64,000 bases of DNA from Caldilineaceae bacterium SB0664_bin_27 (GTDB lineage Bacteria; Chloroflexota; Anaerolineae; Caldilineales; Caldilineaceae): contig VXRG01000131.1 in the NCBI GenBank assembly GCA_009838625.1, forward strand, positions 1 to 64,000, read 5' to 3'. Each line of letters begins with the position of its first letter. The stretch's first letter is position 1. Positions 34,844-43,350 of this stretch are shown piece after piece. The notes under the pieces were generated by a model. It was not told the DNA's origin and searched no databases. It saw nothing but the letters and a program-made list of their open reading frames with translations. The translations under genes and the position numbers were made by a program.

Positions 34844-36085
34844 TCAGGCCTCCTGAATGACTGGCGAAACATGCTCGGCGTCACTTTCGTCGTCTGCGCC
34901 GGCATCCGGGTTTTCGAGCCTATGCATTTGAGTTAAGGCAAGGAATCTAGCGAGCTTTGCGAAATCCCCCAGCAAGAATTCTCCCTTCTTGTTTCCACGA
35001 TCGAGATTCCAGAATGTGTGCCGGATTGCCTCCCAATCTTCACTCGGAGACTGACCAGGCTCCCACCGGCCGGGAACTCCGTTAATGACCGCACCGTCGC
35101 GTGCGTAGACGCTCAGATTTGGCCGTGACCGCGCCAAGGATGTTACTGATACCTCTTCAGAAAGTGGTTTGTACTGAAACGCAAATATTGCAGAATGAGC
35201 GTTCGCCGTCATTGCTTCTTCAAGAACGGCGCAAATGTGAGCGTCGAGGAACGAAAAGCCAGAACATAAGAGAAGTGTATCGGGGCTCGTCAGGAATGAA
35301 CGTAACCGTTCGAATAGAGCAGAGTAAGGTTGCCTCGTGACCTGATCGTATTTCAGATGGTCTGGGTATATGAGCTGGGTAGCTTCCCGGCTCCCTGTCC
35401 TGACGACTGAATCACCAGCAATCGTCCAACCGAGAGAGCCGTGAAGCTTCCATAAGCGAGTCCAGCGCGAGGGAAGTGCATCGGTGGAGACACCTGCAGC
35501 GTCAAAGAAAGGTCTGTATGAACCACTGAAGCCATCAAAGTAGGGGGCGCGGTTTCGCTCTAAGGCTTCTTCGAACAATAAGTCATAATTGGGAGTAAAT
35601 ATCTCTATGGAGTGCAGTCGCCTGGTACCGGATATCCAAGAGGCAACCTCAGAATAGGGATTTGGGTTCTGTGGAAGAGTTACATTTACGCAATTTCCTA
35701 TTTTTTCACAGATTCGTTGGGCCAACTCATCGTAGTCATTTGCATCCAAGCCGTGAACGCAAGCACTTCCGATGGCTTGGGCGAGTTTCCTGACTTGAGT
35801 CAGAATGGTCTCAATGTTAATGAGTCCAGTTATTTCCGACTCCAGGATTTCAATGATCTTTTTGTCATCCTCACTCAAAGTGCTTACCACATGCTTCGTT
35901 AGGCCGACAACATCAGGTACCAGCGGGTCGCCACCATCCTCCACTATGCGACCGTCTCTGTCAACTCGAATGGCAGTTGGAGCACCTGCACCGATTAGAA
36001 GACCGATGCGCTTTCGGCCCTGCGAAAGTATTTGACGCAAGTCCGCCATATATCGATCTGGATTGTGGATTGTGGTATTCAGCAT
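34844..36085 (-). CDS. SIR2-domain NADase-type defence effector
   Basis: A 413-residue SIR2-family protein. The NAD-binding GAGAP lies at about residues 32-36, TPNYD near 164-168 and the catalytic His in KLHGS near 215; these are the class motifs. AGGTG five bases upstream favours ATG 36085 over the further-upstream open frame. The C-terminal 90 residues are an acidic, unassigned region. As the first gene of a SIR2-HerA-KTSC operon it most likely hydrolyses NAD+ on phage sensing, causing abortive infection. The region is AT-richer than its neighbours, suggesting transfer. Confidence 0.92.
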   Translation of the reverse strand: MLNTTIHNPDRYMADLRQILSQGRKRIGLLIGAGAPTAIRVDRDGRIVEDGGDPLVPDVVGLTKHVVSTLSEDDKKIIEILESEITGLINIETILTQVRKLAQAIGSACVHGLDANDYDELAQRICEKIGNCVNVTLPQNPNPYSEVASWISGTRRLHSIEIFTPNYDLLFEEALERNRAPYFDGFSGSYRPFFDAAGVSTDALPSRWTRLWKLHGSLGWTIAGDSVVRTGSREATQLIYPDHLKYDQVTRQPYSALFERLRSFLTSPDTLLLCSGFSFLDAHICAVLEEAMTANAHSAIFAFQYKPLSEEVSVTSLARSRPNLSVYARDGAVINGVPGRWEPGQSPSEDWEAIRHTFWNLDRGNKKGEFLLGDFAKLARFLALTQMHRLENPDAGADDESDAEHVSPVIQEA

Positions 36086-36112
36086 CGATTCACCTAGGAG
36101 CGGACAGAACAC

Positions 36113-36240
36113 TCATTGTACAAATTGGACATCAGATTCTTAGATACTTTTGGGGGATCGACCTAAAGCCTGCCCATAGCAGAAAGAGGCCGTCCTGACA
36201 GTTCCATTTAGACTACTGTGTTCCTTCCCAGCCTCCTAAC
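36113..36240. other. Promoter region of the SIR2 operon
   Basis: On the minus strand TACAAT lies at about 36117-36122, a good -10 box, with only a weak -35 candidate upstream. It is followed by the leader to ATG 36085. Just beyond lies the truncated lipoprotein copy, marking the right border of the island. Confidence 0.4.
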
Positions 36241-36336
36241 TCACGCCTTCTCGCACCAACCCAATCCGAAAATCAGGCCATCATGGCGCACAACCCATGA
36301 GCGCTTGCGCCCTTTTTCGCCTGCCTCAGTTTCGCC
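36241..36336 (-). pseudogene. Truncated fourth copy of the Cache-like lipoprotein
   Basis: Read on the minus strand this encodes RKRSWVVRHDGLIFGLGW followed by CEKA and a stop. It closely matches the ends of the three lipoproteins at 37448-38938 (RKHTWVVRHDGLFFGSGW, YEKE). Only the last 30 or so codons remain. The DNA aligns base by base with the corresponding 3' ends, so it is a decayed paralog, not chance. Confidence 0.85.
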
Positions 36337-36438
36337 CCTAATGCCGCCGCCGGTCGGTCCACTGCAGGCGGCGTCTCGTTCACCTTCACAGATCTCTTTG
36401 CATCCTCACAATCAGCCAATCCTCCTACGCCCAGCAAC

Positions 36439-37386
36439 CTACTCCGGCATCGTCCGCAATATCAGCGGCTCAAGGAATTGCACACTCTTGATGATGCCTT
36501 CGGATGCGCTCATCACCGGGTCTTCGTGTTCGATGCTCAGCGCCCCGTCGTAGCCGGCCAGGCGCAGGGCGCTGACGAAATCACGCCACCATGCTTCCCC
36601 ATGGCCGTAACCCAGTGTGCGGTAGGCCCACGAGCGCTCGGCAACCAGGTCCATTGGCCGCATGTCGAGGCCGCCGTTGAGGGCCATTTCAGAAGGGTTG
36701 ATGCGCGTGTCTTTGGCGTGGACGTGGAAAATGAACCCCTCTCCCAGCGCGGGGATGACGATGAGCGGGTCCATACCCTGGTAAAAGAAGTGGCTGGGAT
36801 CGAGGTTGACGCCCACGCTCGGCCCGGCGATCGCACGCAGGCGCAGCATGGTGCGGGTATTATACGCGGACTGGCCGGGGTGCAGTTCGATCGCGACCCG
36901 GACGCCGCGATCGGCGGCGAACCGGCCGGCCTTTTCCCAGAAAGGGGTGATGATTTCGTCCCACTGCCAGCGCTCCAGGTCGGCGTATTCCGGCTGTTGC
37001 GGGTGCGTGGGCCAGTTTGGGTAAGGTGTCCCACTCGGATCGCCAGGGCAACCACTCATCGTCACGACGGTATCCAGGCCGAGCCTATGAGCGAGTTCTA
37101 CCGTCTTAAAGAAGACATCCTGCGATGCCTGGCCGCGCGTAGGGTGCGGGTCGAGCAGGTTGCCATTGCAGTTTAGAGCGCTCAGCATCAGGCCGCGACT
37201 TTCTATGGCCGACATAAAGGCTGTGCGGGCCTCCTCGCTATCCAGCAGCTCATCCAGGTTGCAATGCGCAGCCGGCGAGAAATTGCCCGTTCCGATTTCC
37301 ACTGCTTCGATCCCGTGTTCGACAACCCAATCAAGCGCCTCGCTGAAGGAAGTTGTCAGGCTATCTGTGAACAGTCCGATTTTCAT
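36439..37386 (-). CDS. Sugar phosphate isomerase/epimerase-like TIM-barrel protein
   Basis: A 315-residue protein of the AP-endonuclease-2/xylose-isomerase-like TIM-barrel family. Metal-ligand segments are seen in VAIELHPGQ, GVNLDPSHFFYQG, FHVHAKDTRI and LSIEHEDP. GGAGG five bases before ATG 37386 fixes the start; the further-upstream frame is not used. The family includes sugar and inosose isomerases and dehydratases. It lies between the truncated and intact lipoprotein copies, on the same strand. Its substrate cannot be assigned, but the many sugar-oxidising neighbours fit a role in carbohydrate breakdown. Confidence 0.9.
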   Translation of the reverse strand: MKIGLFTDSLTTSFSEALDWVVEHGIEAVEIGTGNFSPAAHCNLDELLDSEEARTAFMSAIESRGLMLSALNCNGNLLDPHPTRGQASQDVFFKTVELAHRLGLDTVVTMSGCPGDPSGTPYPNWPTHPQQPEYADLERWQWDEIITPFWEKAGRFAADRGVRVAIELHPGQSAYNTRTMLRLRAIAGPSVGVNLDPSHFFYQGMDPLIVIPALGEGFIFHVHAKDTRINPSEMALNGGLDMRPMDLVAERSWAYRTLGYGHGEAWWRDFVSALRLAGYDGALSIEHEDPVMSASEGIIKSVQFLEPLILRTMPE

Positions 37387-37447
37387 AACATCCTCCTCTC
37401 TGATGGACCCAGGCCGCGCAGCCCACGCCGCGTCCCGCCCGGTCGCC

Positions 37448-37894
37448 TCACTCTTTTTCGTACCAGCCCGAACCAAAGATCAGCCCGTCATAGCGCACCA
37501 TCCATGTGTGCTTACGCGCCTCGTTGCCCGTTTCCGGGTTCATGGCGAGATAACTGATCCATTTTCCTTCTTCAGGCGCGCTCAGCATCTCGTCCCCAAA
37601 AAAGTAGCCGGTCGAATCCACACGCAGCGCTGGGTCCCGCCCTTTAATGTCGGGGTTAAAGTGTGCGATCGTGTATCCATCTTCGCCGATAATGACGACG
37701 TACCATGGACCATCCACGTTTTCAGGCGAGCTGTAGTGGTCAATGGCAGCCTGGCGCCCTTCCTGATTGTAGAAGCGGATGGCATCCTGCACGAGCGCCT
37801 GTGTGTAGGCTGCCGGTTCGTTCTTCGTGGGGATGGCAACGCAACCGGCGGCAAAGAACGCGAGGATGAGAATCAGGGGGGCGGAACGAATCAC
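37448..37894 (-). CDS. Cache-like lipoprotein, copy 1
   Basis: A 148-residue lipoprotein with a short signal peptide ending in the lipobox FFAAGC, followed by a domain resembling the single Cache fold: YTQALVQDAIRFYNQEGRQAAIDHY, then WYVVIIGEDGYTIAHFNP and the C-terminal FGSGWYEKE. The start is GTG 37894, because GGAGATAAAC precedes it exactly as GGAGAAATAC and GGAGACAGAC precede ATG in the two paralogs; an in-frame ATG lies four codons earlier. Cache domains sense small molecules outside the cell, usually joined to signalling domains, but here they stand alone as anchored binding modules. Confidence 0.88.
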   Translation of the reverse strand: MIRSAPLILILAFFAAGCVAIPTKNEPAAYTQALVQDAIRFYNQEGRQAAIDHYSSPENVDGPWYVVIIGEDGYTIAHFNPDIKGRDPALRVDSTGYFFGDEMLSAPEEGKWISYLAMNPETGNEARKHTWMVRYDGLIFGSGWYEKE

Positions 37895-37962
37895 GTTTAT
37901 CTCCATTTCGATTGTCTTAGACTTGGATTATCCAGGTTAGCACTTTAATATACCCGGCCGCA

Positions 37963-38415
37963 CTACTCCTTCTCGTACCAGCCCGACCCGAAGAACAGCC
38001 CGTCATGACGCACCACCCACGTGTGCTTGCGCGTCACGTCGCCGGTATCCGGCTTGTCGTGGACATAGCTGACCCATTTTCCCACTTCGGTAGCGCTCAA
38101 AATGTCGTCGCCATAGAAGTAGCCGCTGGCATCGACGCGCAGCGCCGGGTCCCGCCCGACACTTTCCGGTCTGTAGTGGGCGATGGTAAACCCGTCTTCA
38201 CCGATAATGAAGACATACCACTGCCCGTCCACGTTTTCCGGCGAACTGTAGTGGTCTATGACTGCCTGGCGGCCCTCCTGATTGTAGAGGCGGATGGCAT
38301 CCTGCACGAGCGCCTGCGTGTAGGCCGCCGGTTCGTTCTCGGTTGGGATGGCGACGCAACCGGCGGCGAGAAGCGCGAGCGAAAGAGCAAGAAACAGGGC
38401 GGCAGAACGAAACAT
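37963..38415 (-). CDS. Cache-like lipoprotein, copy 2
   Basis: A 150-residue paralog of its neighbours with the same lipobox pattern (LLAAGC) and an almost identical central domain. GGAGAAATAC precedes ATG 38415. The differences from copy 1 fall mainly in the 90-125 region, where ligand-contacting residues may sit. It lies 68 bases from copy 1 and 70 bases from copy 3. Confidence 0.9.
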   Translation of the reverse strand: MFRSAALFLALSLALLAAGCVAIPTENEPAAYTQALVQDAIRLYNQEGRQAVIDHYSSPENVDGQWYVFIIGEDGFTIAHYRPESVGRDPALRVDASGYFYGDDILSATEVGKWVSYVHDKPDTGDVTRKHTWVVRHDGLFFGSGWYEKE

Positions 38416-38485
38416 GTATTTCTCCTTCTCGACTGTTCCAGATTTGCATTATATACCGTCGCGTACTTCCATATACCCTGCCAGT

Positions 38486-38938
38486 TTATTTCTCGTTGTA
38501 CCAGCCCGAACCGAAGAACAGGCCGTCATGGCGTACGACCCACGCGTGCTTGCGCGTCTCCTCGCCTGTATCCGGATTGTTGAAGACGTAGCTGACCCAT
38601 TTGCCTGTCTCGGTGGCGCTCAAAATGTCGTCGCCATAGAAATAACCGGTAACGTCGACGCGCAGCGCAGGGTCCCGCCCGATCATTTCGGGATTGTGGT
38701 GCGCGACCGTGTATCCATCTCCGCCGATTATGAAGACGTACCACTGCCCGTCCACGTTCTCAGTTGAACTGTAGTGTTCGATTGCAGCTTGCCGGCCATC
38801 CTGACCGTAGAGCCGGATGGCGTCCTGCACGAGCGCCTGGGTGTAAGCCGCCGGTTCGTTCTTGGTGGGGATGGCAACGCAACCGGCGACAAGGAGCGCA
38901 AGCGCAAGGATGAAAGATAGAACGGCAGAACGAATCAT
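38486..38938 (-). CDS. Cache-like lipoprotein, copy 3
   Basis: A 150-residue paralog with lipobox LLVAGC. GGAGACAGAC places the start at ATG 38938, not the upstream ATG at 38974. The domain order matches copies 1 and 2, with substitutions such as YGQDGRQAAIEHY. The three tandem genes with conserved ribosome sites look like recent duplications under selection for variety or dosage. No transporter or kinase is linked, so how they would signal is unknown. Confidence 0.9.
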   Translation of the reverse strand: MIRSAVLSFILALALLVAGCVAIPTKNEPAAYTQALVQDAIRLYGQDGRQAAIEHYSSTENVDGQWYVFIIGGDGYTVAHHNPEMIGRDPALRVDVTGYFYGDDILSATETGKWVSYVFNNPDTGEETRKHAWVVRHDGLFFGSGWYNEK

Positions 38939-39274
38939 GTCTGTCTCCTTTTCGATAAAGTCAATTTGGATCATCTGACGTAAGTCCCGTCTGATACCAG
39001 GACTTCGCGCACGGGTTACTCACTGGAACGGCGCCAGCCTTGCCTGCCTTAACGCAGCACGCAATACGCAAAAAAGCGGTTCGCAACTAGAACGCACACT
39101 AATTTAGTCTACTTTCATGCCCCCATTTGAACCAACATTGGCCTTCCCCAATTACGTAGGTATAATTTCCCTGTCCATCTGATTGAACGCGCCCATCGGT
39201 AACATCTGAACCCTTCTCCACAGCGTTTGTTCGATGCGCCCCCTGCGCGTAATGGGGCCCGAAGAGGCAATCCA
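38939..39274. other. 336-base gap with a possible gene remnant
   Basis: No intact gene is supported. A minus-strand frame ending at 39099 (with GQGNYTYVIGEGQCWFKW) looks somewhat protein-like but has no independent start and overlaps the next gene, so it may be a remnant. The region is AT-richer around 39095-39175. Confidence 0.4.
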
Positions 39275-40783
39275 ATGACAGCCATGCGCATCGGCATCGG
39301 CTCGATCTTCCAGGAGAGCAACCAGTTCGCGGCCACACAGACCGATCTGACCCTCTTTCGCAACTCCTATGTCCATGAGGGCGATGCTCTGTTCCAACTG
39401 GCCGGCACCGACTGCGAAGTTGCCGGCATCCTCGCCGTCTGTGAAGAGGAGGGCGCGCAGCCGCTCCCGCTGCTGGCGGCGCGCAGCGTCTCCGGCGGCG
39501 TCCTGACCGATGCCTGTTACACTGAGTTGAAGGAGATCCTGCTCTCTCGCCTGCGCGCCTCGCTCCCGCTCGACGGCCTCCTCCTCGCCATGCACGGCTC
39601 CATGGTCACCGCCTCGCAGGAGGACCCGGAGGGCGACATTCTCGACGCCGTGCGCCGCATTGTGGGGCCGGTGTTGCCTATCGTCATGACGCTCGACCTG
39701 CACGCGCACGTCACCCCGCGCATGGTAACGCAGGCCACCGCCCTGGTCTCCTTCACCCACTATCCTCACGACGACACCTATTCCACCGGCGAACGCGGGG
39801 CCAGCCTGCTGCTGCAGGCAGCAAGAGGCGAAGTCACTCCCGTGACGGCCCTGGCCAAGGTCCCGATCATCTGCGGCGCCTGCAACGGACAGACCGCCGG
39901 CGACGGGCCCATGGCCCACCTCACCCGCCGCGCCCGGCAACTCGAACAGGAGCCGGCTGTCCTCTCCGTCTCCTGTTTCCAGGTTCATCCCTACAACGAC
40001 TTGCCCGGCATGGGCTGCGGCGCCGTCGTCGTGACCGACAATGACCCCGCGCTGGCGGCAAACGAGGCGCAATCGCTGGCCGCGGAGTTCTGGGAGCGGC
40101 GCCGGGCCTTCGAGGTAGAACATCTGCCGGTCGCGGAGGCCGTAGACCGCGGCCGCCAGGTCGAAGGGGGACCCGTTCTGCTGGTCGACACTGCCGACTG
40201 CGCCGGCGGCGGCGCGCCAGGCGACAGCGTCGCCCTGTTGAGCGAGCTACTGGCACTGGGACTCGAAGAGCCCACCCTTCTGATGGTGGTCGATCCCGCC
40301 GCGGCCCAGGCCTGCGCGCACGCCGGCATAGGTCAGACGGTCAGTTTGCAGGTCGGCTACAGCCTCGACCCGGCCTGGGGCGAACCGGTCGCCGTCAGCG
40401 GCACTGTGCGCCGTCTCAGCGACGGCGCTTTCCGCTACGACGGCGGCCTCTTTGGCGGCACCTGGGCCTCGATGGGTCTCTCCGCCGTACTGCAGATCGG
40501 CAGCATCGAGCTTCTGGTCATGTCGCAGCCGACCTACGACTGGGGCGACGAGCAGTTTCGCAGCGTCGGCATGGATGTGCGCCGGGCCAAGTTTATCGGC
40601 GTCAAGAATCCAATGAACTACCGCCACGCCTACCGCGACCTGATGAAGGCCGCCCTCATCGTCGACACGCCCGGACCGACCCCGGCCCACGTGCGCAACC
40701 TCAACTTTGAGCGCATGCAGCGGCCCTTCTTCCCTCTCGACGATGCGATTCCCGACCTTGAGATTCCGGTAGTCGTCAGCTGA
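39275..40783 (+). CDS. M81 family (MlrC-type) metallopeptidase
   Basis: A 502-residue protein of the M81/MlrC family, named for the microcystin-linearised-peptide hydrolase. The likely zinc-site segments are TLDLHAHVTPRM near residue 136 and FTHYPHDDTYSTGERGA near 158. The conserved MHGSMV and the terminal MNYRH/YRD part also fit. The start is set at ATG 39275 with GAGG upstream; the earlier frame start is unlikely. The family's physiological substrate is usually unknown, possibly small peptides or amides. It heads a plus-strand run of small metabolic genes. Confidence 0.9.
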   Translation: MTAMRIGIGSIFQESNQFAATQTDLTLFRNSYVHEGDALFQLAGTDCEVAGILAVCEEEGAQPLPLLAARSVSGGVLTDACYTELKEILLSRLRASLPLDGLLLAMHGSMVTASQEDPEGDILDAVRRIVGPVLPIVMTLDLHAHVTPRMVTQATALVSFTHYPHDDTYSTGERGASLLLQAARGEVTPVTALAKVPIICGACNGQTAGDGPMAHLTRRARQLEQEPAVLSVSCFQVHPYNDLPGMGCGAVVVTDNDPALAANEAQSLAAEFWERRRAFEVEHLPVAEAVDRGRQVEGGPVLLVDTADCAGGGAPGDSVALLSELLALGLEEPTLLMVVDPAAAQACAHAGIGQTVSLQVGYSLDPAWGEPVAVSGTVRRLSDGAFRYDGGLFGGTWASMGLSAVLQIGSIELLVMSQPTYDWGDEQFRSVGMDVRRAKFIGVKNPMNYRHAYRDLMKAALIVDTPGPTPAHVRNLNFERMQRPFFPLDDAIPDLEIPVVVS

Positions 40784-40810
40784 GGATGATCCGCGAAGGG
40801 ACACGCGACC

Positions 40811-41173
40811 ATGAATGCCACCGCCGCTCAACAACTGGAAAAATGTATCGAGCAGCTGAAACGGGGAGAACTGACCGAGGAGCGGCTGCGAGAGCTGGGC
40901 AAAACGCTGGAGGAGAACGGGTCCAGACGCCAGACTCTCCTCTACCTGCAGACCGCAACAACCTCCGTCACCTCTGACGTGATCGGGATGCTGCAGGTCG
41001 CGGATGGCGAGGTCTCGGACGGCCCCTTCGATCCAGCCGATTGGCCCTATAAGACCGTATTGGACGCCATCAACGCCGGCTGGCGCGTGATCCGTTTTCC
41101 GGCCCAGCTTCTGTCCAGTCACAGCCCGGATCTGCACGTCACCTGCGAGTTCATTCTGGAGAAATGGGAATAA
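40811..41173 (+). CDS. Hypothetical protein
   Basis: A 120-residue protein of unrecognised family. It has a helical, Glu/Leu-rich N-terminus and a compact C-terminal half (YKTVLDAINAGWRVIRFP, CEFILEKWE). It lies 27 bases after the M81 gene and ends directly where the VOC protein begins, so it is probably cotranscribed. There is no signal peptide or membrane segment. Confidence 0.75.
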   Translation: MNATAAQQLEKCIEQLKRGELTEERLRELGKTLEENGSRRQTLLYLQTATTSVTSDVIGMLQVADGEVSDGPFDPADWPYKTVLDAINAGWRVIRFPAQLLSSHSPDLHVTCEFILEKWE

Positions 41174-41584
41174 ATGGAAGCCGCCCTCTGGAACATCGGC
41201 ATGAAAGTCGATGACATGGACAGCGAAATCACGTTCTGGGAAGAGATCGGGGCGAAACTGGTTGTGCGGGAGACGTTCACAGCGCCCGACGGCGAAAAGG
41301 TCGACTACGCCTTCGTCGATTTTGGCGGCACGCGCATCTTCCTTACGCCCAAAACGGTCTTCGAGGACAAGCTCGGCCACAAACTGATGCCCGGTCTGAC
41401 GCACGCCGTCTTCGAAGTGGAGGACCTGGACAAGGAGTACGAACGGCTCACCGCCATGGGCCTGGAGGTGTTGGTAGAGCGGGTGGAGATCAGCGCCGCC
41501 TTCGGCTCAAGGCGTCTGGCGTTTTTCCGCTCCCCCAACGGCATGGTATTCGAAATTCTGCAGATTCTTGAAGCTAAAATCTGA
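41174..41584 (+). CDS. VOC/glyoxalase-fold protein
   Basis: A 136-residue vicinal-oxygen-chelate protein with the paired beta-alpha-beta-beta-beta arrangement. Its C-terminal metal-site pieces (LTHAVFEVEDLDKEY, NGMVFEILQ) are recognisable, but the first repeat reads WNIGMKVDD without the usual His, so the metal site may be incomplete. The ATG follows the previous stop immediately. Substrate unknown. Confidence 0.85.
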   Translation: MEAALWNIGMKVDDMDSEITFWEEIGAKLVVRETFTAPDGEKVDYAFVDFGGTRIFLTPKTVFEDKLGHKLMPGLTHAVFEVEDLDKEYERLTAMGLEVLVERVEISAAFGSRRLAFFRSPNGMVFEILQILEAKI

Positions 41585-41629
41585 CTGTGATCCTAATGGC
41601 TCTCGTGAACGCCATGCAGGAGGTGACCA

Positions 41630-42466
41630 ATGACGCAGGAAGCCCTTCGCGCCACCGATAACATCAAGCCTACCCTGACCGATGAGGAGGTCCTGGAATT
41701 CTGTAAGACCGGTCTTCTCACACTCGAAGGCGTGATACCGGACGCCACCAACCGCTGGGTTTTCGACTATCTTGACGAGGAGGGAGCAGACCCTCATCAA
41801 CTCGTGCGGGATGAACGCTTCATCGACGAGGTGCTGCTGCATCCCGATGTCGCCGGCGTCATTCGCTCCCTGCTCGGCGCCAACTTTCAGCTCCCCGAGT
41901 GGATGGCCAACCATCGCCTGGTGGGGCCGGAAGCAGCCCGCTACTGGCACATCGACGCCGGCTCCGACTTCGAGCGCGCCTGCAATCTGCTGCAGGTCTT
42001 CTACATCCCCCAGTCGAACAGCTTGGAGATGGGGCCGACCCTGTTCCTGCCCGGCTCCCACCTTGTGCCCATAGCCCGCGAGGACATTGAGCGCTTTGGC
42101 AATCTGAACGGTCAGGTACCGACCACCGCGCCCGCCGGATCGGTGTTCGTGACAGCCTATTCGATCTGGCATCGACAGCCCGATAAGGTCGACCAGTCGA
42201 CGCGCAACCTCTTGAAATGGGTCTACTGGCGCACAGTGCCGCCGGCGCGCGACTGGGTCGTAGGCGCCGATTTCGATTTCGGCGGCGCCGACTACTCCTT
42301 CACCAGCAGCTACTTCTGCGGCGGACACCGCAAATGGCAGTCGGTCCCGCGTGTAGCCGAGATGTTCTACTGGCTGTGCGGCAAAGCGCACGAGTTCCAC
42401 ACGGTCGGCGGCTCCGGCTGGCCCTACTCCTCTTCGGACCCGGGAACGTGGGTCAGGCCAGGTTAA
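41630..42466 (+). CDS. Phytanoyl-CoA dioxygenase family protein
   Basis: A 278-residue Fe(II)/2-oxoglutarate-dependent oxygenase of the PhyH family. The facial-triad HxD is in YWHIDAGSD near residue 104, and a distal His with a 2-oxoglutarate-binding Arg lies in IWHRQPDK to NLLKW near 180-196. GGAGGTGACC precedes ATG 41630. PhyH proteins hydroxylate many small molecules; the substrate here is unknown. A second, more distant PhyH gene follows 46 bases later. Confidence 0.9.
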   Translation: MTQEALRATDNIKPTLTDEEVLEFCKTGLLTLEGVIPDATNRWVFDYLDEEGADPHQLVRDERFIDEVLLHPDVAGVIRSLLGANFQLPEWMANHRLVGPEAARYWHIDAGSDFERACNLLQVFYIPQSNSLEMGPTLFLPGSHLVPIAREDIERFGNLNGQVPTTAPAGSVFVTAYSIWHRQPDKVDQSTRNLLKWVYWRTVPPARDWVVGADFDFGGADYSFTSSYFCGGHRKWQSVPRVAEMFYWLCGKAHEFHTVGGSGWPYSSSDPGTWVRPG

Positions 42467-42512
42467 GCTTCCAAGCTCATCGCACTTTTGTTCTGATTGG
42501 GGAGATCGAACG

Positions 42513-43304
42513 ATGAAACTGAGCGGTGCGCAGATTGCGCAATATGACGAGCAAGGCTACCTGTTTTTCCCGGATCTGCTGGACAGCGATGAAGTCGCGG
42601 TTCTGCAGAAAGAGGTGCCGGAGATCCTCAGTCGCCCAGGACCGGAGATTATCTCCGAACTGGAGGATCCGTCATCGGTCAGGCTGGCCTTTGGCGCGCA
42701 CACCTATTCCGAACCGTACCGCTGCCTTACGCTGCTCCCACGTCTGTTGGACCCCGTCCGCCAGCTGCTGCGGGACGACGTCTATCTCCATCAGAGCCGT
42801 CTGAACCCAAAACAGGGCTTCGGCGGCGGGGCGTCCTGGGACTGGCACCAGGACTACCCGCCCTGGCATTCGATTGACGGCATGCCCGAACCGAACTGCA
42901 TCATGGTCTCGGTCTTCATCGACGACTGTACCGCGGTCACCTCTCCCCTCCTGATCGTGCCCGGCTCGCAGCGCCACGGGCTCCTCGACGCGCGTCTCCA
43001 TAAGGACGCCGCCGGCAGAGGCTACGCGCTGCACCATATCGATCATGCCACTTTTGAACGGCTCGCGGCAGAGAACGGGATCGAAGCCCTGGTCGGGCAA
43101 GCGGGATCGGTCGCCTTCATCCATTGCAATGTGCTGCACGGCTCGGCCAACAACGTTTCCCCCTGGCGCCGCGCCATCATGTATCTGATCTACAACGCCG
43201 TCAGCAACGCCTGCACCGGCACCGAGCGTCCGTGGTATCAGAATAACCGCGACTTTACGCCCCTCAGCCCGCTCGACGACAACAGCGTGAAGGCCCTGGC
43301 CTGA
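42513..43304 (+). CDS. Phytanoyl-CoA dioxygenase family protein
   Basis: A 263-residue PhyH-type oxygenase. HxD is in WDWHQDYPPW near residue 112. The distal triad His and Arg are in VLHGSANNVSPWRRAIMYL. The N-terminal DEQGYLFFPDLLDSDEV is typical of ectoine-hydroxylase-like members. It is preceded by GGGGAG at a suitable distance. It differs clearly from its neighbour, so the pair probably act on different substrates or successive steps. Confidence 0.92.
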   Translation: MKLSGAQIAQYDEQGYLFFPDLLDSDEVAVLQKEVPEILSRPGPEIISELEDPSSVRLAFGAHTYSEPYRCLTLLPRLLDPVRQLLRDDVYLHQSRLNPKQGFGGGASWDWHQDYPPWHSIDGMPEPNCIMVSVFIDDCTAVTSPLLIVPGSQRHGLLDARLHKDAAGRGYALHHIDHATFERLAAENGIEALVGQAGSVAFIHCNVLHGSANNVSPWRRAIMYLIYNAVSNACTGTERPWYQNNRDFTPLSPLDDNSVKALA

Positions 43305-43350
43305 ACCGCGGCCGCCGGATTCCGCGGCACACCCACCTGGAGCGATTTAC

